From Bradyrhizobium yuanmingense (GTDB lineage Bacteria; Pseudomonadota; Alphaproteobacteria; Rhizobiales; Xanthobacteraceae): a DNA stretch of 64,000 nt. Below, piece after piece: positions 51,959-62,117 of this stretch. The translations under genes were made by a program, and so were the position numbers. Position 1 is the first letter of the stretch, and every line of letters starts with the position of its first letter. The DNA lies in the NCBI RefSeq assembly GCF_900094575.1, contig NZ_FMAE01000001.1:868001-932000 (forward strand). The letters run 5' to 3'. The notes beneath the pieces were generated by a model. It was not told the DNA's origin. It made no database searches and worked only from the letters and a program-made list of their open reading frames with translations.

Positions 51959-52661
51959 GCGATCGTCCATGCGGTGCGCGACCTTGGAAATTCAACGGCT
52001 GACTTTTCTGGATGACGGCGCGCAGCTGTGCCGACAGGCACTGACATCGGATCGATTAGACGAACTCAGGGCAACTCTGCGCCATTTGCCGCCCGATCAT
52101 GCCGGACTGAGGTTAAGAGGCATCGACGGTCTCGCGCCCTTCCTTGCCGCCAGCGGACATGTCGGAAGCTGTGCTGCGTCGGTGCTTGGGAAGGCATGCC
52201 GCCCGGTCAGGGCCATCCTGTTCGACAAGACGGCCGCGACGAACTGGGCCCTCGGCTGGCATCAGGACCGCACCATCGCGGTGAAGGAGCGCATTCTGGT
52301 CGATGGCTTCGACATGTGGAGCATCAAGAGCGGCATGCAGCATGTCGAGCCACCCTTTGCGTTGCTGTCAGGCATGGTGACCCTGAGGGTTCATATCGAT
52401 CCGGTCCCGGCTAGCAATGCGCCGTTGCTGATCGCGCCCGGATCGCACAAGCTTGGACGGATCCCGGAAGACGAGGTGCGGGACGTCGTTCGACGTTGCG
52501 GCACGGTTGCGTGTCTGGCTGATGCCGGCGACATCTGGCTGTACGCAACGCCGATTCTCCACGCTTCTGACGCCGCCACCTCCCCAATGCATCGCCGCGT
52601 CCTGCAAGTCGACTTTGCCGTCAGCGAGCTTCCGGGCGGTCTGGAGTGGCTTGGGGTCTAA
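51945..52661 (+). CDS. Phytanoyl-CoA dioxygenase (PhyH)-family oxygenase
   Basis: 238 residues if started at ATG 51945 within the HAD gene's end; ATG 51969 gives 230 and is equally plausible. The Fe(II)/2-oxoglutarate fold is suggested by GWHQDRTIAVKERIL (HxD facial-triad pair), VTLRVHIDPVPASNAPLLIA and APGSHKLGRIPEDEV, and the distal His in ILHASDAATSPMHRR. Substrates of bacterial members are varied. Base composition is somewhat less GC-rich than the operon before it, and it may be a separate acquisition. Confidence 0.82.
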   Translation: MGWAERSSMRCATLEIQRLTFLDDGAQLCRQALTSDRLDELRATLRHLPPDHAGLRLRGIDGLAPFLAASGHVGSCAASVLGKACRPVRAILFDKTAATNWALGWHQDRTIAVKERILVDGFDMWSIKSGMQHVEPPFALLSGMVTLRVHIDPVPASNAPLLIAPGSHKLGRIPEDEVRDVVRRCGTVACLADAGDIWLYATPILHASDAATSPMHRRVLQVDFAVSELPGGLEWLGV

Positions 52662-52704
52662 AGCGGAGTGGCTTTAGGTCGAATCGATTGCCGCGGCTCG
52701 TTCA

Positions 52705-52820
52705 CCTCTCCCCCTTGCGGGAGAGGTCGGCGCGTAGCGGCGGGTGAGGGTTCTCTCCTCTTGGGGGTTCGCCCAGCGGAGACACCCTCTCCCCAACCCT
52801 CTCCCGCAAGCGGGAGAGGG
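52705..52820. repeat. Palindromic repeat, family C
   Basis: Left end CCTCTCCCCCTTGCGGGAGA, right end CCCTCTCCCGCAAGCGGGAG. Similar to 38641-38781. Lies between the convergent PhyH and GH15 genes and is a likely bidirectional terminator. Confidence 0.8.
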
Positions 52821-52866
52821 AGCGCACCGTGCTCGTGGCGGCAAAAGCGCCTGACGGCGCTTCCTA

Positions 52867-54669
52867 CTACTTCGACCGCTGCACTGCCGGCTTCTCGCTG
52901 CCCTGCCTTGCCGCCGATAAATTGTGCGCCGTGTTGATCAGCGCGATGTGGGTCAGCGCCTGCGGGAAATTGCCGGTCTGGCGGCGGGCCACGGAATCGT
53001 ATTCTTCGGCCAGTAGCCCGACGTCGTTGGCGATGCCGACCACGCGGTCAAGCAGAACTTGCGCCTTGTCGAGATCGCCCGACAGCACGTAGGCATCGGC
53101 GAGCCATAGCGTGCACGCCAGGAAGGCGCCTTCGAGCGGCGGCTGGTCCGGGGGCAGCTCGCGCGGGTCGTGCCGCAGCACGAAACCGTCGCGCATCAGG
53201 CATTTTTCGGCCGCGGCGATGGTGCCGCGGATGCGCGGGTCGTCCGCCGGCAGGAACCCGACGGCGGGCAGCAGCAGCACGCTGGCGTCGAGCATCTTCG
53301 AGCCGTAGGATTCGACGAACGAATTCTCCTCCGCATCGAATCCCCTGTTGCAGACATCGCGATGGATGGCCTCGCGTAGCGCGCGCCAGTGCAGCAGCGG
53401 CGCCTTGAAGCCGAAGGTCTCGGCGCTCTTGATGCCGCGGTCGAAGGCGACCCAGGTCATCACCTTGGAAAACACATAGTGCTTGGGCTGGCCGCGCCGC
53501 TCCCAGATGCCGTGGTCGGGCCGGTCCCAGACTTCGGCCAGATGATTGAGCACGGCGCATTCCAGCGCCCAGGTCGTCTCGTCGTCGAGCTTGAGCCTCG
53601 CCATGCGCGACTGGTGGAAGGCGTCGATCAACTCGCCGTAGACATCGAGCTGGAGCTGCGCGTGGGCGGCATTGCCGACGCGCACCGGCTGCGCACCCTC
53701 ATAACCGTCGAGCCAGCCCGCCTCCCATTCCAGGAGGCGCCGCTGGCCCCAGATGCCGTACATGATCTGCATGTTCGCCGGGGAGCCGGCGGCCGCGCGC
53801 AGCAGCCAATTGTGCCAGGCCAGGGCTTCCTCGGTGTAACCCGAGTTCATCAGCGCCAGCAGCGTGAAGGTGGCATCGCGCAGCCAGCAGAAGCGATAGT
53901 CCCAGTTCCTGCTGCCTCCGAGCTTCTCCGGCAAGGAGGTGGTGGGTGCCGCGACGATGCCGCCGGTCGGCGCGAAGGTCAGCGCCTTCAGCGTGATCAG
54001 CGAGCGCAGGACCAGCTCCTGATAGTCGCCGTCACGGGTGCAATGGCCGCACCAGTCCTCCCAGAATTTTTCGGTCTCCTGGAGCGCCAGCTCCGCATCG
54101 ATCGGCGCAGGCGGGGCGAGATGCGAGGGACCGTAAGTCAGCACGAATGGCACGGTCTCGCCTTCCTTCACCTCGAAGTCCGAGACGGTGGTCAGATCCT
54201 CGCCGCGGGTCTCGACCGGCGTGCGCAGCACCGTCATGTCCTGGCCGGCGATGGCCATCAAGGAATGGTCGATCCGCCGCACCCAGGGAATATCCGCGCC
54301 GAAGCCGAAGCGGATGACGAGCTCCATCCGCATCTTCACGGTGCCACGGATGCCGCGGACCAGCCGCACGATGTCGGACGCCTTGCCGCGCAGCGGCATG
54401 AAATCGATCAGCGCGACGGTGCCGTTCTTCGTCTCGAACCGCGTTTCGAGGATGAGGGTGTTGCCGAGATAGCGCCGCGAGATGGAGGTTGCGCCCTCGC
54501 TCGGCGCGATCAGCCAGCGGCCGTTTTTGTGCGTACCGAGGATGGCGGCAAAGCATGCGTCGGAATCGAAGGCCGGCCAGCACAGCCAGTCGATCGAGCC
54601 GTTGCGCCCGACCAGCGCCGCGGTCTCGCAATCGCCGATCAGCGCATAGTCCTCGATCCTCTGAGCCAA
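52867..54669 (-). CDS. Glycoside hydrolase family 15 (glucoamylase/trehalase-like)
   Basis: 600 residues from TTG 54669; no in-frame ATG or GTG is closer to the conserved start AQRIEDYALIGDCETAALVG. An N-terminal beta domain (to about 220) precedes the alpha/alpha barrel: GGSRNWDYRFCWLRDATFTL, WEAGWLDGYEGAQPVRVGNA, WERRGQPKHYVFSKVMTWVA and AEENSFVESYGSKMLDASVL with the catalytic glutamates. Family members hydrolyse alpha-glucans or trehalose from the non-reducing end. It follows malQ by 30 bp and so is part of a malQ-GH15 operon facing the glgE-like/treS/glgB genes. Confidence 0.92.
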   Translation of the reverse strand: MAQRIEDYALIGDCETAALVGRNGSIDWLCWPAFDSDACFAAILGTHKNGRWLIAPSEGATSISRRYLGNTLILETRFETKNGTVALIDFMPLRGKASDIVRLVRGIRGTVKMRMELVIRFGFGADIPWVRRIDHSLMAIAGQDMTVLRTPVETRGEDLTTVSDFEVKEGETVPFVLTYGPSHLAPPAPIDAELALQETEKFWEDWCGHCTRDGDYQELVLRSLITLKALTFAPTGGIVAAPTTSLPEKLGGSRNWDYRFCWLRDATFTLLALMNSGYTEEALAWHNWLLRAAAGSPANMQIMYGIWGQRRLLEWEAGWLDGYEGAQPVRVGNAAHAQLQLDVYGELIDAFHQSRMARLKLDDETTWALECAVLNHLAEVWDRPDHGIWERRGQPKHYVFSKVMTWVAFDRGIKSAETFGFKAPLLHWRALREAIHRDVCNRGFDAEENSFVESYGSKMLDASVLLLPAVGFLPADDPRIRGTIAAAEKCLMRDGFVLRHDPRELPPDQPPLEGAFLACTLWLADAYVLSGDLDKAQVLLDRVVGIANDVGLLAEEYDSVARRQTGNFPQALTHIALINTAHNLSAARQGSEKPAVQRSK

Positions 54670-54699
54670 TGTCGTGCGAGCCTGGCAAGTCCCGGCGGC

Positions 54700-56661
54700 T
54701 CAATTCCCGCCGGGCAATGAACGTTCCCGTGTCGCAGCCTTCAAAGCTGCGAGATCGATCTTGGACGCGATCTTGTCGAGCGCGACCGGCAGGCGCTGGC
54801 GCCAGTTCGGATGCTCGTCGATCGTGCCGGGAATGTTGGGCTGGTCGATCACGCCGAGCAGATCCTCCATCGACACCGCGAGCAGCCGCGACGGCGTGCG
54901 CGACAGGAAGGCCAGCACAGAGTAGAGATCATTGGCGCTGATGCCGTTCTGGCGCAGGATCTCGTCGAGCCTGCCCAGCGCATCCCAGCGCGCCTGGTCG
55001 TTCTCGCCGGGATCGAGCCCGAGCGAGCGCTTCATCTTGAGATCGCTGAAGGAGCGCCAGCCGGCATAGGTCGACAGGTCATGCGTGTTCAGCGTCACCA
55101 GCGCATTGGGCCGGTAATGGTCGACATTGCGGAAATGCCCGGCATCGTCGCGCTCGAACATCATGACGAGATAGGACCAGATGCCGAAATCCTGCATCAT
55201 CTCGCGAAAGCCTTCCGGCACGGTGCCGAGATCCTCGCCGATCACAATGCATTTATAGGCCGCGCTCTCGCGCGCTACGGCGGCCAGCAGTGCCTCGAAC
55301 GGCATCTGCACATAGGCGCCGTTGTCGGGCTTGAAGCCGCGCGGCACGAGATAGAGCCGTTTCAGGCCGAGCACGTGATCGAGCCTGATGGCGCCGGCAT
55401 GGCGCATCGACGCCGCGAGCATGTCGGCGAACGGGACGAAGGATTGCGCTTCCAGCCCACCGGCATTGAAGCCGGCAAGGCCCCAATCCTGGCCGATCGT
55501 GTTGAGCACGTCGGGCGGCGCACCGACCGCGAGATGACGCGAGATCGCCGTCTGCTCGTTCCAGGCATCGAAGCCGTTGGACTGCACGCCGACGGCGACG
55601 TCGAGATAGAGCCCGACCCGCATGCCGAGCTGGCTGGCCAGCTCCTTGGCCGCATGCAGCTGGCTGTCGGCGGTCCATTGCGCGAATTCGACGAACTCGA
55701 CCTCGCGCTTGTCGGGACCATTGCGCAGCTCGGCGCATTTCGCCTCGTCCGGCCGCTGCCATTCTTGCGGCCATTCCCACCAAGGTCCGGTGAAACGATG
55801 CCGCAGCACCTCGAAACAGGCAAAGCGGGACAACAGCGGCGCGCGCTCCGCACGGAAGGCGTCAAACGCCCTGCGACGCGCCTCGCTCGCGCTTGTCACG
55901 AAGCTGTTAAAGGCGGCGCGCAGGCCCAGCCATTTCAGCGCCGCCATGTCGGTATAAGGGACGCGGTCGCCCTCGCGCAGACGGGCGGCCGTTGCGGCCG
56001 CGTCGGGCACGAGGTCGGCCGAAAATTCAGGGATCGCCTCGACGTCGATATAGAGCGGGTTGAGGAAAAGCCGGCTGTTCGGCGAATAGGGGCTGCAATC
56101 GGCCGGGTGATCGTCGAACAGGACATGCAGCGGATTGAGCCCGACGCCGTCGGCCCCGAGCTGCTTGGCGAGCCGGACCAGGCCCGCGAGATCGGTGAAA
56201 TCGCCGATGCCCCAATTGCGGTCGGAGCGGACGCTGTAGAGCTGCACGGCGAGCAGCCAGCCGCGGTCGAAATCGCCGCCGAAACAGCGCTCGGGCGCCA
56301 CGATCATCGGCACGTCTTCGCTCGCACCTTCGGCATCGGTCAGCGTCAGGCGGTGATACCCGAGCGCCAGGCCCGCCGGCCAGGCGATCACCGGCTCCCG
56401 CGTCTCGCCTGCCGCGATCACATTGCCGTTGCCGGCGATTTTCCATTGCAGCGGCGGCGCGCCAACCGACGCCAATTCCGTGCGCGGGCGTCCGAGCGCA
56501 CGGACCACGACCGGCCCGCTGACGAAGCGATAGACCCGCTTCTCCGGCAGGGCGTCGAGGATGGATTTGAGGGCCTCGGGCGCGGTGACCCGCAGCTTGC
56601 CGAGGGCATCGATGAATTCGGATTGAACGCCCTTGATCCGGGCTTGAGCTAAAAGATCCAT
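54700..56661 (-). CDS. malQ: 4-alpha-glucanotransferase
   Basis: 653 residues from ATG 56661. GH77 catalytic motifs are intact: AIRLDHVLGLKRLYLVPRG (nucleophile), KCIVIGEDLGTVPEGFRE (acid/base) and TLNTHDLSTYAGW (stabiliser). An N-terminal domain of about 130 residues is the extension seen in the longer bacterial form. It rearranges maltodextrins made during glycogen breakdown. Divergent from the glgE-like gene by 204 bp containing two possible stress promoters. Confidence 0.94.
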   Translation of the reverse strand: MDLLAQARIKGVQSEFIDALGKLRVTAPEALKSILDALPEKRVYRFVSGPVVVRALGRPRTELASVGAPPLQWKIAGNGNVIAAGETREPVIAWPAGLALGYHRLTLTDAEGASEDVPMIVAPERCFGGDFDRGWLLAVQLYSVRSDRNWGIGDFTDLAGLVRLAKQLGADGVGLNPLHVLFDDHPADCSPYSPNSRLFLNPLYIDVEAIPEFSADLVPDAAATAARLREGDRVPYTDMAALKWLGLRAAFNSFVTSASEARRRAFDAFRAERAPLLSRFACFEVLRHRFTGPWWEWPQEWQRPDEAKCAELRNGPDKREVEFVEFAQWTADSQLHAAKELASQLGMRVGLYLDVAVGVQSNGFDAWNEQTAISRHLAVGAPPDVLNTIGQDWGLAGFNAGGLEAQSFVPFADMLAASMRHAGAIRLDHVLGLKRLYLVPRGFKPDNGAYVQMPFEALLAAVARESAAYKCIVIGEDLGTVPEGFREMMQDFGIWSYLVMMFERDDAGHFRNVDHYRPNALVTLNTHDLSTYAGWRSFSDLKMKRSLGLDPGENDQARWDALGRLDEILRQNGISANDLYSVLAFLSRTPSRLLAVSMEDLLGVIDQPNIPGTIDEHPNWRQRLPVALDKIASKIDLAALKAATRERSLPGGN

Positions 56662-56739
56662 TCGGCACGCAGCTTGCAGGCCATGGTTTGGCCAGGGGCA
56701 TCGATTTTAACGAGATCACGGAAGAGGTTAGTCAGGGGT

Positions 56740-56795
56740 AACTCGCAAACTGCGCTTGCCGTTCCCAAGGGAACCAATGACACACAAGCGGCTTT
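56740..56795. promoter_or_regulatory. Back-to-back EcfG-like promoters between malQ and the GlgE-like gene
   Basis: GTTCCCAAGGGAAC at 56761-56774 contains two opposed GGAAC -35 elements. Towards the right, GGAAC (56770) is followed after 17 bp by CTTT (56792-56795); towards the left, GGAAC (56765-56761) is followed after 17 bp by AGTT (56743-56740). Each -10 differs by one base from CGTT. It could alternatively be a single palindromic operator. Confidence 0.5.
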
Positions 56796-56865
56796 CTATC
56801 ATGGTACCAAGCGTGGGTTCCCGACAAGGGAAACGGGCTCCTGCTTTCTTGTCAATGGCATCACC

Positions 56866-58812
56866 GTGAACAAGACAATTCAAACTGTCGAGAGTGCCGC
56901 GGCCGGCAGCGCTTTCCTGATCGAGGACGTCTATCCCGCGATCGACGGCGGCCGTTTCGCCGTGAAGCGGATCGCGGGCGAGCCGGTCGAGGTCTGGGCC
57001 GACATCTACCGCGATGGCGAGGCAGTGATCTCAGCCGCGCTGATCTGGCGAGGAGAGCAGGAGCGCGAATGGCGGAGCGAGCCGATGACCCATCACGGCA
57101 ATGACCGCTGGTCCGGCGCGTTCACGCCCCCCGAGCCCGGCCAATATGTCTACGCGATCGAAGCCTGGACCGACGAGTTCGCCACGTGGTCGCACGCCGC
57201 CGCGCGAAAGCGGCGCACCGGGGCCGATGTCAGCCTCGATGCGATCGAGGGCGCCGGGCTTTTGACCAAGGCGCATGGCGCGCGGCAGGACGCCGCAGCT
57301 ATCATCATCAGGCAGTGCGAAGATTACCTGAGGAACGGCGACATCACCTCGCTGCTCGCGACCGAGCTCGGCGAAGCCATGGCCGAGAGCCAGTCGCGGC
57401 CGGACCTGACGCGTTCGCCATTCTTCCCGCTGACTGCCGACCGCGACAAGGCCCGCTTCAGCACCTGGTATCAGATGATGCCGCGCAGCCAGAGCGCATT
57501 GCCGGGCCGGCATGGCACGCTGCGCGACTGCATCGCGCGCGTGCCTGACATCGCCGCGATGGGCTTCGACGTGCTCTACTTCACGCCGATCCACCCGATC
57601 GGCAAGACCAGCCGCAAGGGCCGCAACAATGCGCCGGTGGCCCGTGAAGGTGATCCCGGCTCGCCCTATGCGATCGGCTCGGCCGAGGGCGGCCACGATG
57701 CGCTGCATCCGGAGCTCGGCACGATCGAGGACTTCCGCGCGTTGGTCGCCACATGTCTTGAATATGGGCTCGAGCTTGCGCTGGACTTCGCGGTGCAGTG
57801 CTCGCCGGATCATCCCTGGCTGACGCAGCATCCGGAATGGTTCAAATGGCGGCCCGACCGCTCGGTGAAGACGGCGGACGGCCCCTATTCCGACATCGTT
57901 ATCCCCGACTTCAATTCGGTCGATCGCGTCGGGCTGTGGAATGCGTTTCGCGACGCCATGCTGTTCTGGATCGACAAGGGTGTAACCATCTTCGCCATCG
58001 ACAATCACGACACCGCGCCGCTCGCGTTCTGGGAGTGGCTGATCCGCGACATAAGCCGCCGTCATCCCGACGTGATCCTGTTCTCCAAGACCTATGCACG
58101 GCCAAAGCTGATGAAGGGCCTCGCCAAGCTCGGCTTTTCGCAGTCCTTCACATACTTTCCCTGGCGCACGGAAAAGTGGGAGCTGGAGCAATATCTCGGC
58201 GAGCTGACGCGCTATCCCGAACCCGATTTCTACCGTCCGAACATGTTCGTCAACACGCCTGACCTGTTGCCCTTTCACCTGCAGAGCGGAGAGGCCTGGG
58301 CCTTCAAGTCGCGGATCGCACTGGCTGCAACGCTCTCGGGCAATTACGGCATCTACAGCGGATTCGAGCTGCTGGAGCATGAGGCCATTCCCGGCCGCGA
58401 AGAATATCTGGATTCCGAGAAGTACCAGATCAGGCAGCGGGACTGGGATCGTCCCGGCAACATCAAATCGTACATCGCCGCGCTCAACCGCATCCGCAAC
58501 GAGAACGCGGCGCTCCAGCAGACCGCGAATTTGCGCTTTCTCGCCATCGAAGACGGCCAGACGATCGCCTTCGCCAAGGAGGCGGCCGATCCGGCCAACA
58601 TTGTCGTCGTCGTGATCGCGCTGTCGCGCCGTGAGCGAGAATGCTGGCTGCCGCTCGGCGATCTCACCGTTGACGCCGGCGGGCTGCGTCACCATGTGAC
58701 GGCACTCGAAAACCTCCTCACCGGCGAACAGTCCCGCATCGAATGGGGCGGCATCAAGTTGCGTATCGATCCCGACCGCGATCCGGCACTTCTGTTCCGC
58801 TGCCTGGCGTAA
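56866..58812 (+). CDS. GlgE-like alpha-amylase-family protein with altered active site (possible pseudoenzyme)
   Basis: 648 residues from GTG 56866, the full GlgE length, with the DUF3416 N-terminal domain and strong family blocks: GHGTLRDCIARVPDIAAMGF-like 215-234, PIHPIGKTSRKGRNN (241-255), EGGHDALHPELGT, DFAVQCSPDHPW, NTPDLLPFHLQSG. Normal GlgE makes linear glucan from maltose-1-phosphate. Here the nucleophile Asp379 is kept in FAIDNHDTAP, but family RVDNPHTKP has lost its Arg (Ala377); the acid/base Glu is Lys408 (ILFSKTYARP); and the NPPKKYQD segment that helps bind phosphate is shortened to DGPYSD. The stabiliser Asp466 remains. treS starts 11 bp downstream. Membership of the family is sure; activity is doubtful. 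Confidence 0.85.
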   Translation: MNKTIQTVESAAAGSAFLIEDVYPAIDGGRFAVKRIAGEPVEVWADIYRDGEAVISAALIWRGEQEREWRSEPMTHHGNDRWSGAFTPPEPGQYVYAIEAWTDEFATWSHAAARKRRTGADVSLDAIEGAGLLTKAHGARQDAAAIIIRQCEDYLRNGDITSLLATELGEAMAESQSRPDLTRSPFFPLTADRDKARFSTWYQMMPRSQSALPGRHGTLRDCIARVPDIAAMGFDVLYFTPIHPIGKTSRKGRNNAPVAREGDPGSPYAIGSAEGGHDALHPELGTIEDFRALVATCLEYGLELALDFAVQCSPDHPWLTQHPEWFKWRPDRSVKTADGPYSDIVIPDFNSVDRVGLWNAFRDAMLFWIDKGVTIFAIDNHDTAPLAFWEWLIRDISRRHPDVILFSKTYARPKLMKGLAKLGFSQSFTYFPWRTEKWELEQYLGELTRYPEPDFYRPNMFVNTPDLLPFHLQSGEAWAFKSRIALAATLSGNYGIYSGFELLEHEAIPGREEYLDSEKYQIRQRDWDRPGNIKSYIAALNRIRNENAALQQTANLRFLAIEDGQTIAFAKEAADPANIVVVVIALSRRERECWLPLGDLTVDAGGLRHHVTALENLLTGEQSRIEWGGIKLRIDPDRDPALLFRCLA

Positions 58813-58823
58813 GGGGTCACGCC

Positions 58824-61800
58824 ATGAATGTTCTGTCTTCCGTCGATACCAAGAAGGCTGAGGCTGCCGAGGTCGTAGATGAGCTCTGGTATAAGGACGC
58901 CATCATCTACCAGCTCCACGTCAAAGCCTTCGCCGACAGCAACAATGACGGCGTCGGCGACTTCGCCGGGCTGACCGAGCGACTGCCCTATCTGCAGGAG
59001 CTCGGCGTCACCGCGCTGTGGCTGCTGCCGTTCTACCCTTCGCCCGGCCGCGACGACGGCTACGACATCGCCGATTACGGCGCGGTCAATCCCGATTTCG
59101 GGACGATGAAGGACTTCAAGCGGTTCATCCAGGAAGCGCAGAAGCGGGGCTTGCGCGTCATCACCGAGCTCGTGGTCAACCACACCTCGGACCAGCACAA
59201 ATGGTTCAAGCGCGCGCGCCGCAGCCATCCGGGCTCGAGCGCGCGCAACTGGTACGTCTGGAGCGACACGGACCAGAAGTACCAGGGCACGCGCATCATC
59301 TTCACCGACACGGAGAAGTCGAACTGGACCTGGGATCCGGAGGCCGGCGCGTTCTACTGGCACCGCTTCTTCTCGCACCAGCCGGACCTCAATTTCGACA
59401 ATCCGCGCGTGGTCAGTGCCATCATCCAGGTGATGAAGCGCTGGCTCGATGCCGGTGTCGACGGCTTCCGGTTAGATGCGATTCCCTATCTGTGCGAGCG
59501 CGAGGGCACCTCGAACGAAAACCTGCCCGAGACGCATGCGATCATCAAGCGCCTGCGCCAGGAGCTGGACGCGTATTCCAAGGGCAAGCTGCTGCTGGCC
59601 GAGGCCAATCAATGGCCGGAGGACGTGCAGGAATATTTCGGCCGTGGCGACGAGTGCCACATGGCCTATCACTTCCCGCTGATGCCGCGCATCTACATGG
59701 CGATCGCCCAGGAAGACCGCTTCCCGATCACCGACATCCTGCGCCAGACGCCGGATATCCCGGCGAGCTGCCAATGGGCGCTGTTCCTGCGCAATCACGA
59801 CGAGCTCACGCTGGAGATGGTCACCGACGTCGAGCGCGACTATCTCTGGACCACCTACGCCAACGATCCCCGCGCGCGCATCAATGTCGGCATCCGCCGG
59901 CGCCTTGCGCCGCTGATGGACAACGACCGGCGCAAGATCGAGCTGATGAACTCGCTCCTGCTGTCCTTCCCGGGCACGCCGATCATCTATTACGGCGACG
60001 AGATCGGGATGGGCGACAACATCTATCTCGGCGACCGCAACGGCGTCCGCACGCCGATGCAGTGGAGCCCGGACCGCAACGGCGGCTTCTCGCGCTGCGA
60101 CCCCGCCCGCCTCTACGCGCCGCTGATCATGGATCCCGTTTACGGCTATGAATCCGTCAACGTGGAGGCGCAGTCGCGCAGCCTGTCCTCGCTGCTCAGC
60201 GCCACCAAGCGGCTGATCTCGGTGCGGAAGTCGACGCTCGCCTTCGGCCGCGGCACCATGACCTTCATCCGCCCGGCCAACCGCGCCGTGCTCGCCTATG
60301 TCCGCCAATACCGCGACGAGGTGATCCTCTGCGTCGCCAATCTGTCGCGCGCCGCGCAGGCCACCGAGCTCGACCTGTCGCCGTGGAAGGACCGCATCCC
60401 GCAGGAGATGCTCGGCCGCACGCGCTTTCCCGCCATCGGCGAATTGCCCTACATGATCACGCTGGGGCCGTACGGCTTCTACTGGTTCCAGCTGCAGGAG
60501 CGCGACAAGTCCGAGCCGGTGGTGCCGCGCGCGGTGCCGGAATTCGAGACGCTGGTCGTGCCGGTGAACTCGAACTGGGTCTCGCTCGCCCGCGAGCGCG
60601 GCGTGTTCGAGCGCGACGTGCTGCCGGGCTTCCTGTCACGGACGCGCTGGTATCCCGAGAACAATCCCAAGCACATCCGGACCACGCTGACCTCCGCGGT
60701 ACCGTTCAGCGACATCGGCGACAACAGACCCTGGATCGCGTTCTTCGAGACGACGCGGGACGAGGTGACGACGCGGTACGTGATGCCCATGCAGATCGAA
60801 TGGGTGCGTTTCGACCGCGAGCGCTTCAACCCGAAGGCGCTCGCCGCCGTCCGCCAGGGCGCACGCGAAGGCACGCTCCTCGACGTCGCGACCGAGCAGA
60901 TCTTCATCGGTCTGTTCTTACGAGGGCTGTCGCAAAACCTGGTGGTGGACGAGAACAATCTGCGGCTCGAGTTCAAGGCGACCAGCCGTTTCGCCGACTA
61001 CACCATCAAGGAGCCCGAACGCATCCGCGCCATCGAACAGTCGAACAGTACCGCGCTGGTCGACAACAAGTACGTTGCCAAGATTTATCGGCGGCTGGAG
61101 AGCGGCATCAGCCCCGAGATCGAGATCGGCTACTATCTCACCGAGGTCGCCCGCTTTGCCAACACGCCGGCACTGCTCGGCAGCGTCGAGCTGGTCGACG
61201 GCAACCAGCGCAGCGCGCTCGGCGTGCTGCATGCCTATGTCGAGAACCAGGGCGACGGCTGGACCGTGACGACCGGATATCTCGACCGCTATATCGACGA
61301 GCAGCGCGTGGCGCCCGCCGATGAGATGCCGCGCGAAACCCAGGAGCAGGCGCCCTATCTGCATTTCATCGCGCAGATCGGCCGGCGGCTCGCCGAGCTG
61401 CATGTCGCTCTCACCGCGGCAGAGCCCGCCGATCTCGCCCCGGAGCCGATCGACTCCGCCCAGATCAAGGCTGCGCTCTCCGACCTCAAGGCGCGTGCCG
61501 AGCGGATTCTCGAGCTGCTTGCCGACAGCCGCGACGGGCTGCGGGAGATGGACCGGCCCCTGATCGACCGGCTCATCGCTGCACGCGCGGACCTGTTCGA
61601 CCGCCTCAATGCGCTCTTGCCATCCGAGATCGGCGGCTTGAACATCCGTCATCATGGCGACTTCCGGCTCGGGCAAACTCTGATCGTGAAGGACGATATC
61701 TTCATCATCGACTTCGACGGCGATCCGCGTGTGCCGCTGGCCAACAAGCGCCGCAAGGCGCCGGCCGCGCGCGACGTCGCCGGCCTGATCCATTCCATCG

Positions 61801-62117
61801 ACCTTTCTGTGAACGTGGCGCTGAGCCGCGCGCTCACGGGTGCTTCCGACGAGCAGGACCGGCTCGCGGCCGCCCTCGACGAATGGCGCGAGCGCGCCAC
61901 CGCGACCTTCCTGTCCGCCTACCGCGAAGCCATGACCGATCGGAGGCTGTGGCCGGACGATCGGTCCTGCGCGGAAGGCCTGTTGAGATTTTTCCTGCTG
62001 GATCGAGCGTTCCACGACGTAGAGTACGAGCTGTCCCGCCGGCCTGAGGGGCTGCATGCGCCGCTGACCGGACTGCTTCGCATTCTGTCAAGTGCCGAGA
62101 GCGAAGCCCATGCCTAA
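58824..62117 (+). CDS. treS: Trehalose synthase-maltokinase fusion (TreS-Mak)
   Basis: 1097 residues from ATG 58824. Residues about 20-560 are trehalose synthase, a GH13 enzyme interconverting maltose and trehalose, with catalytic D218 ([10 protein letters not shown]), E260 (LLLAEANQW) and D326 (FLRNHDELT). From about 600 onward is maltokinase, which phosphorylates maltose at O1 ([54 protein letters not shown]). The fusion channels trehalose to maltose-1-phosphate, the donor for GlgE. glgB overlaps its end by 8 bp. Confidence 0.95.
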   Translation: MNVLSSVDTKKAEAAEVVDELWYKDAIIYQLHVKAFADSNNDGVGDFAGLTERLPYLQELGVTALWLLPFYPSPGRDDGYDIADYGAVNPDFGTMKDFKRFIQEAQKRGLRVITELVVNHTSDQHKWFKRARRSHPGSSARNWYVWSDTDQKYQGTRIIFTDTEKSNWTWDPEAGAFYWHRFFSHQPDLNFDNPRVVSAIIQVMKRWLDAGVDGFRLDAIPYLCEREGTSNENLPETHAIIKRLRQELDAYSKGKLLLAEANQWPEDVQEYFGRGDECHMAYHFPLMPRIYMAIAQEDRFPITDILRQTPDIPASCQWALFLRNHDELTLEMVTDVERDYLWTTYANDPRARINVGIRRRLAPLMDNDRRKIELMNSLLLSFPGTPIIYYGDEIGMGDNIYLGDRNGVRTPMQWSPDRNGGFSRCDPARLYAPLIMDPVYGYESVNVEAQSRSLSSLLSATKRLISVRKSTLAFGRGTMTFIRPANRAVLAYVRQYRDEVILCVANLSRAAQATELDLSPWKDRIPQEMLGRTRFPAIGELPYMITLGPYGFYWFQLQERDKSEPVVPRAVPEFETLVVPVNSNWVSLARERGVFERDVLPGFLSRTRWYPENNPKHIRTTLTSAVPFSDIGDNRPWIAFFETTRDEVTTRYVMPMQIEWVRFDRERFNPKALAAVRQGAREGTLLDVATEQIFIGLFLRGLSQNLVVDENNLRLEFKATSRFADYTIKEPERIRAIEQSNSTALVDNKYVAKIYRRLESGISPEIEIGYYLTEVARFANTPALLGSVELVDGNQRSALGVLHAYVENQGDGWTVTTGYLDRYIDEQRVAPADEMPRETQEQAPYLHFIAQIGRRLAELHVALTAAEPADLAPEPIDSAQIKAALSDLKARAERILELLADSRDGLREMDRPLIDRLIAARADLFDRLNALLPSEIGGLNIRHHGDFRLGQTLIVKDDIFIIDFDGDPRVPLANKRRKAPAARDVAGLIHSIDLSVNVALSRALTGASDEQDRLAAALDEWRERATATFLSAYREAMTDRRLWPDDRSCAEGLLRFFLLDRAFHDVEYELSRRPEGLHAPLTGLLRILSSAESEAHA

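Noticed and set aside
54811..56652. 613-codon plus-strand frame over malQ
   Set aside because: Antisense to the intact malQ with all catalytic motifs.
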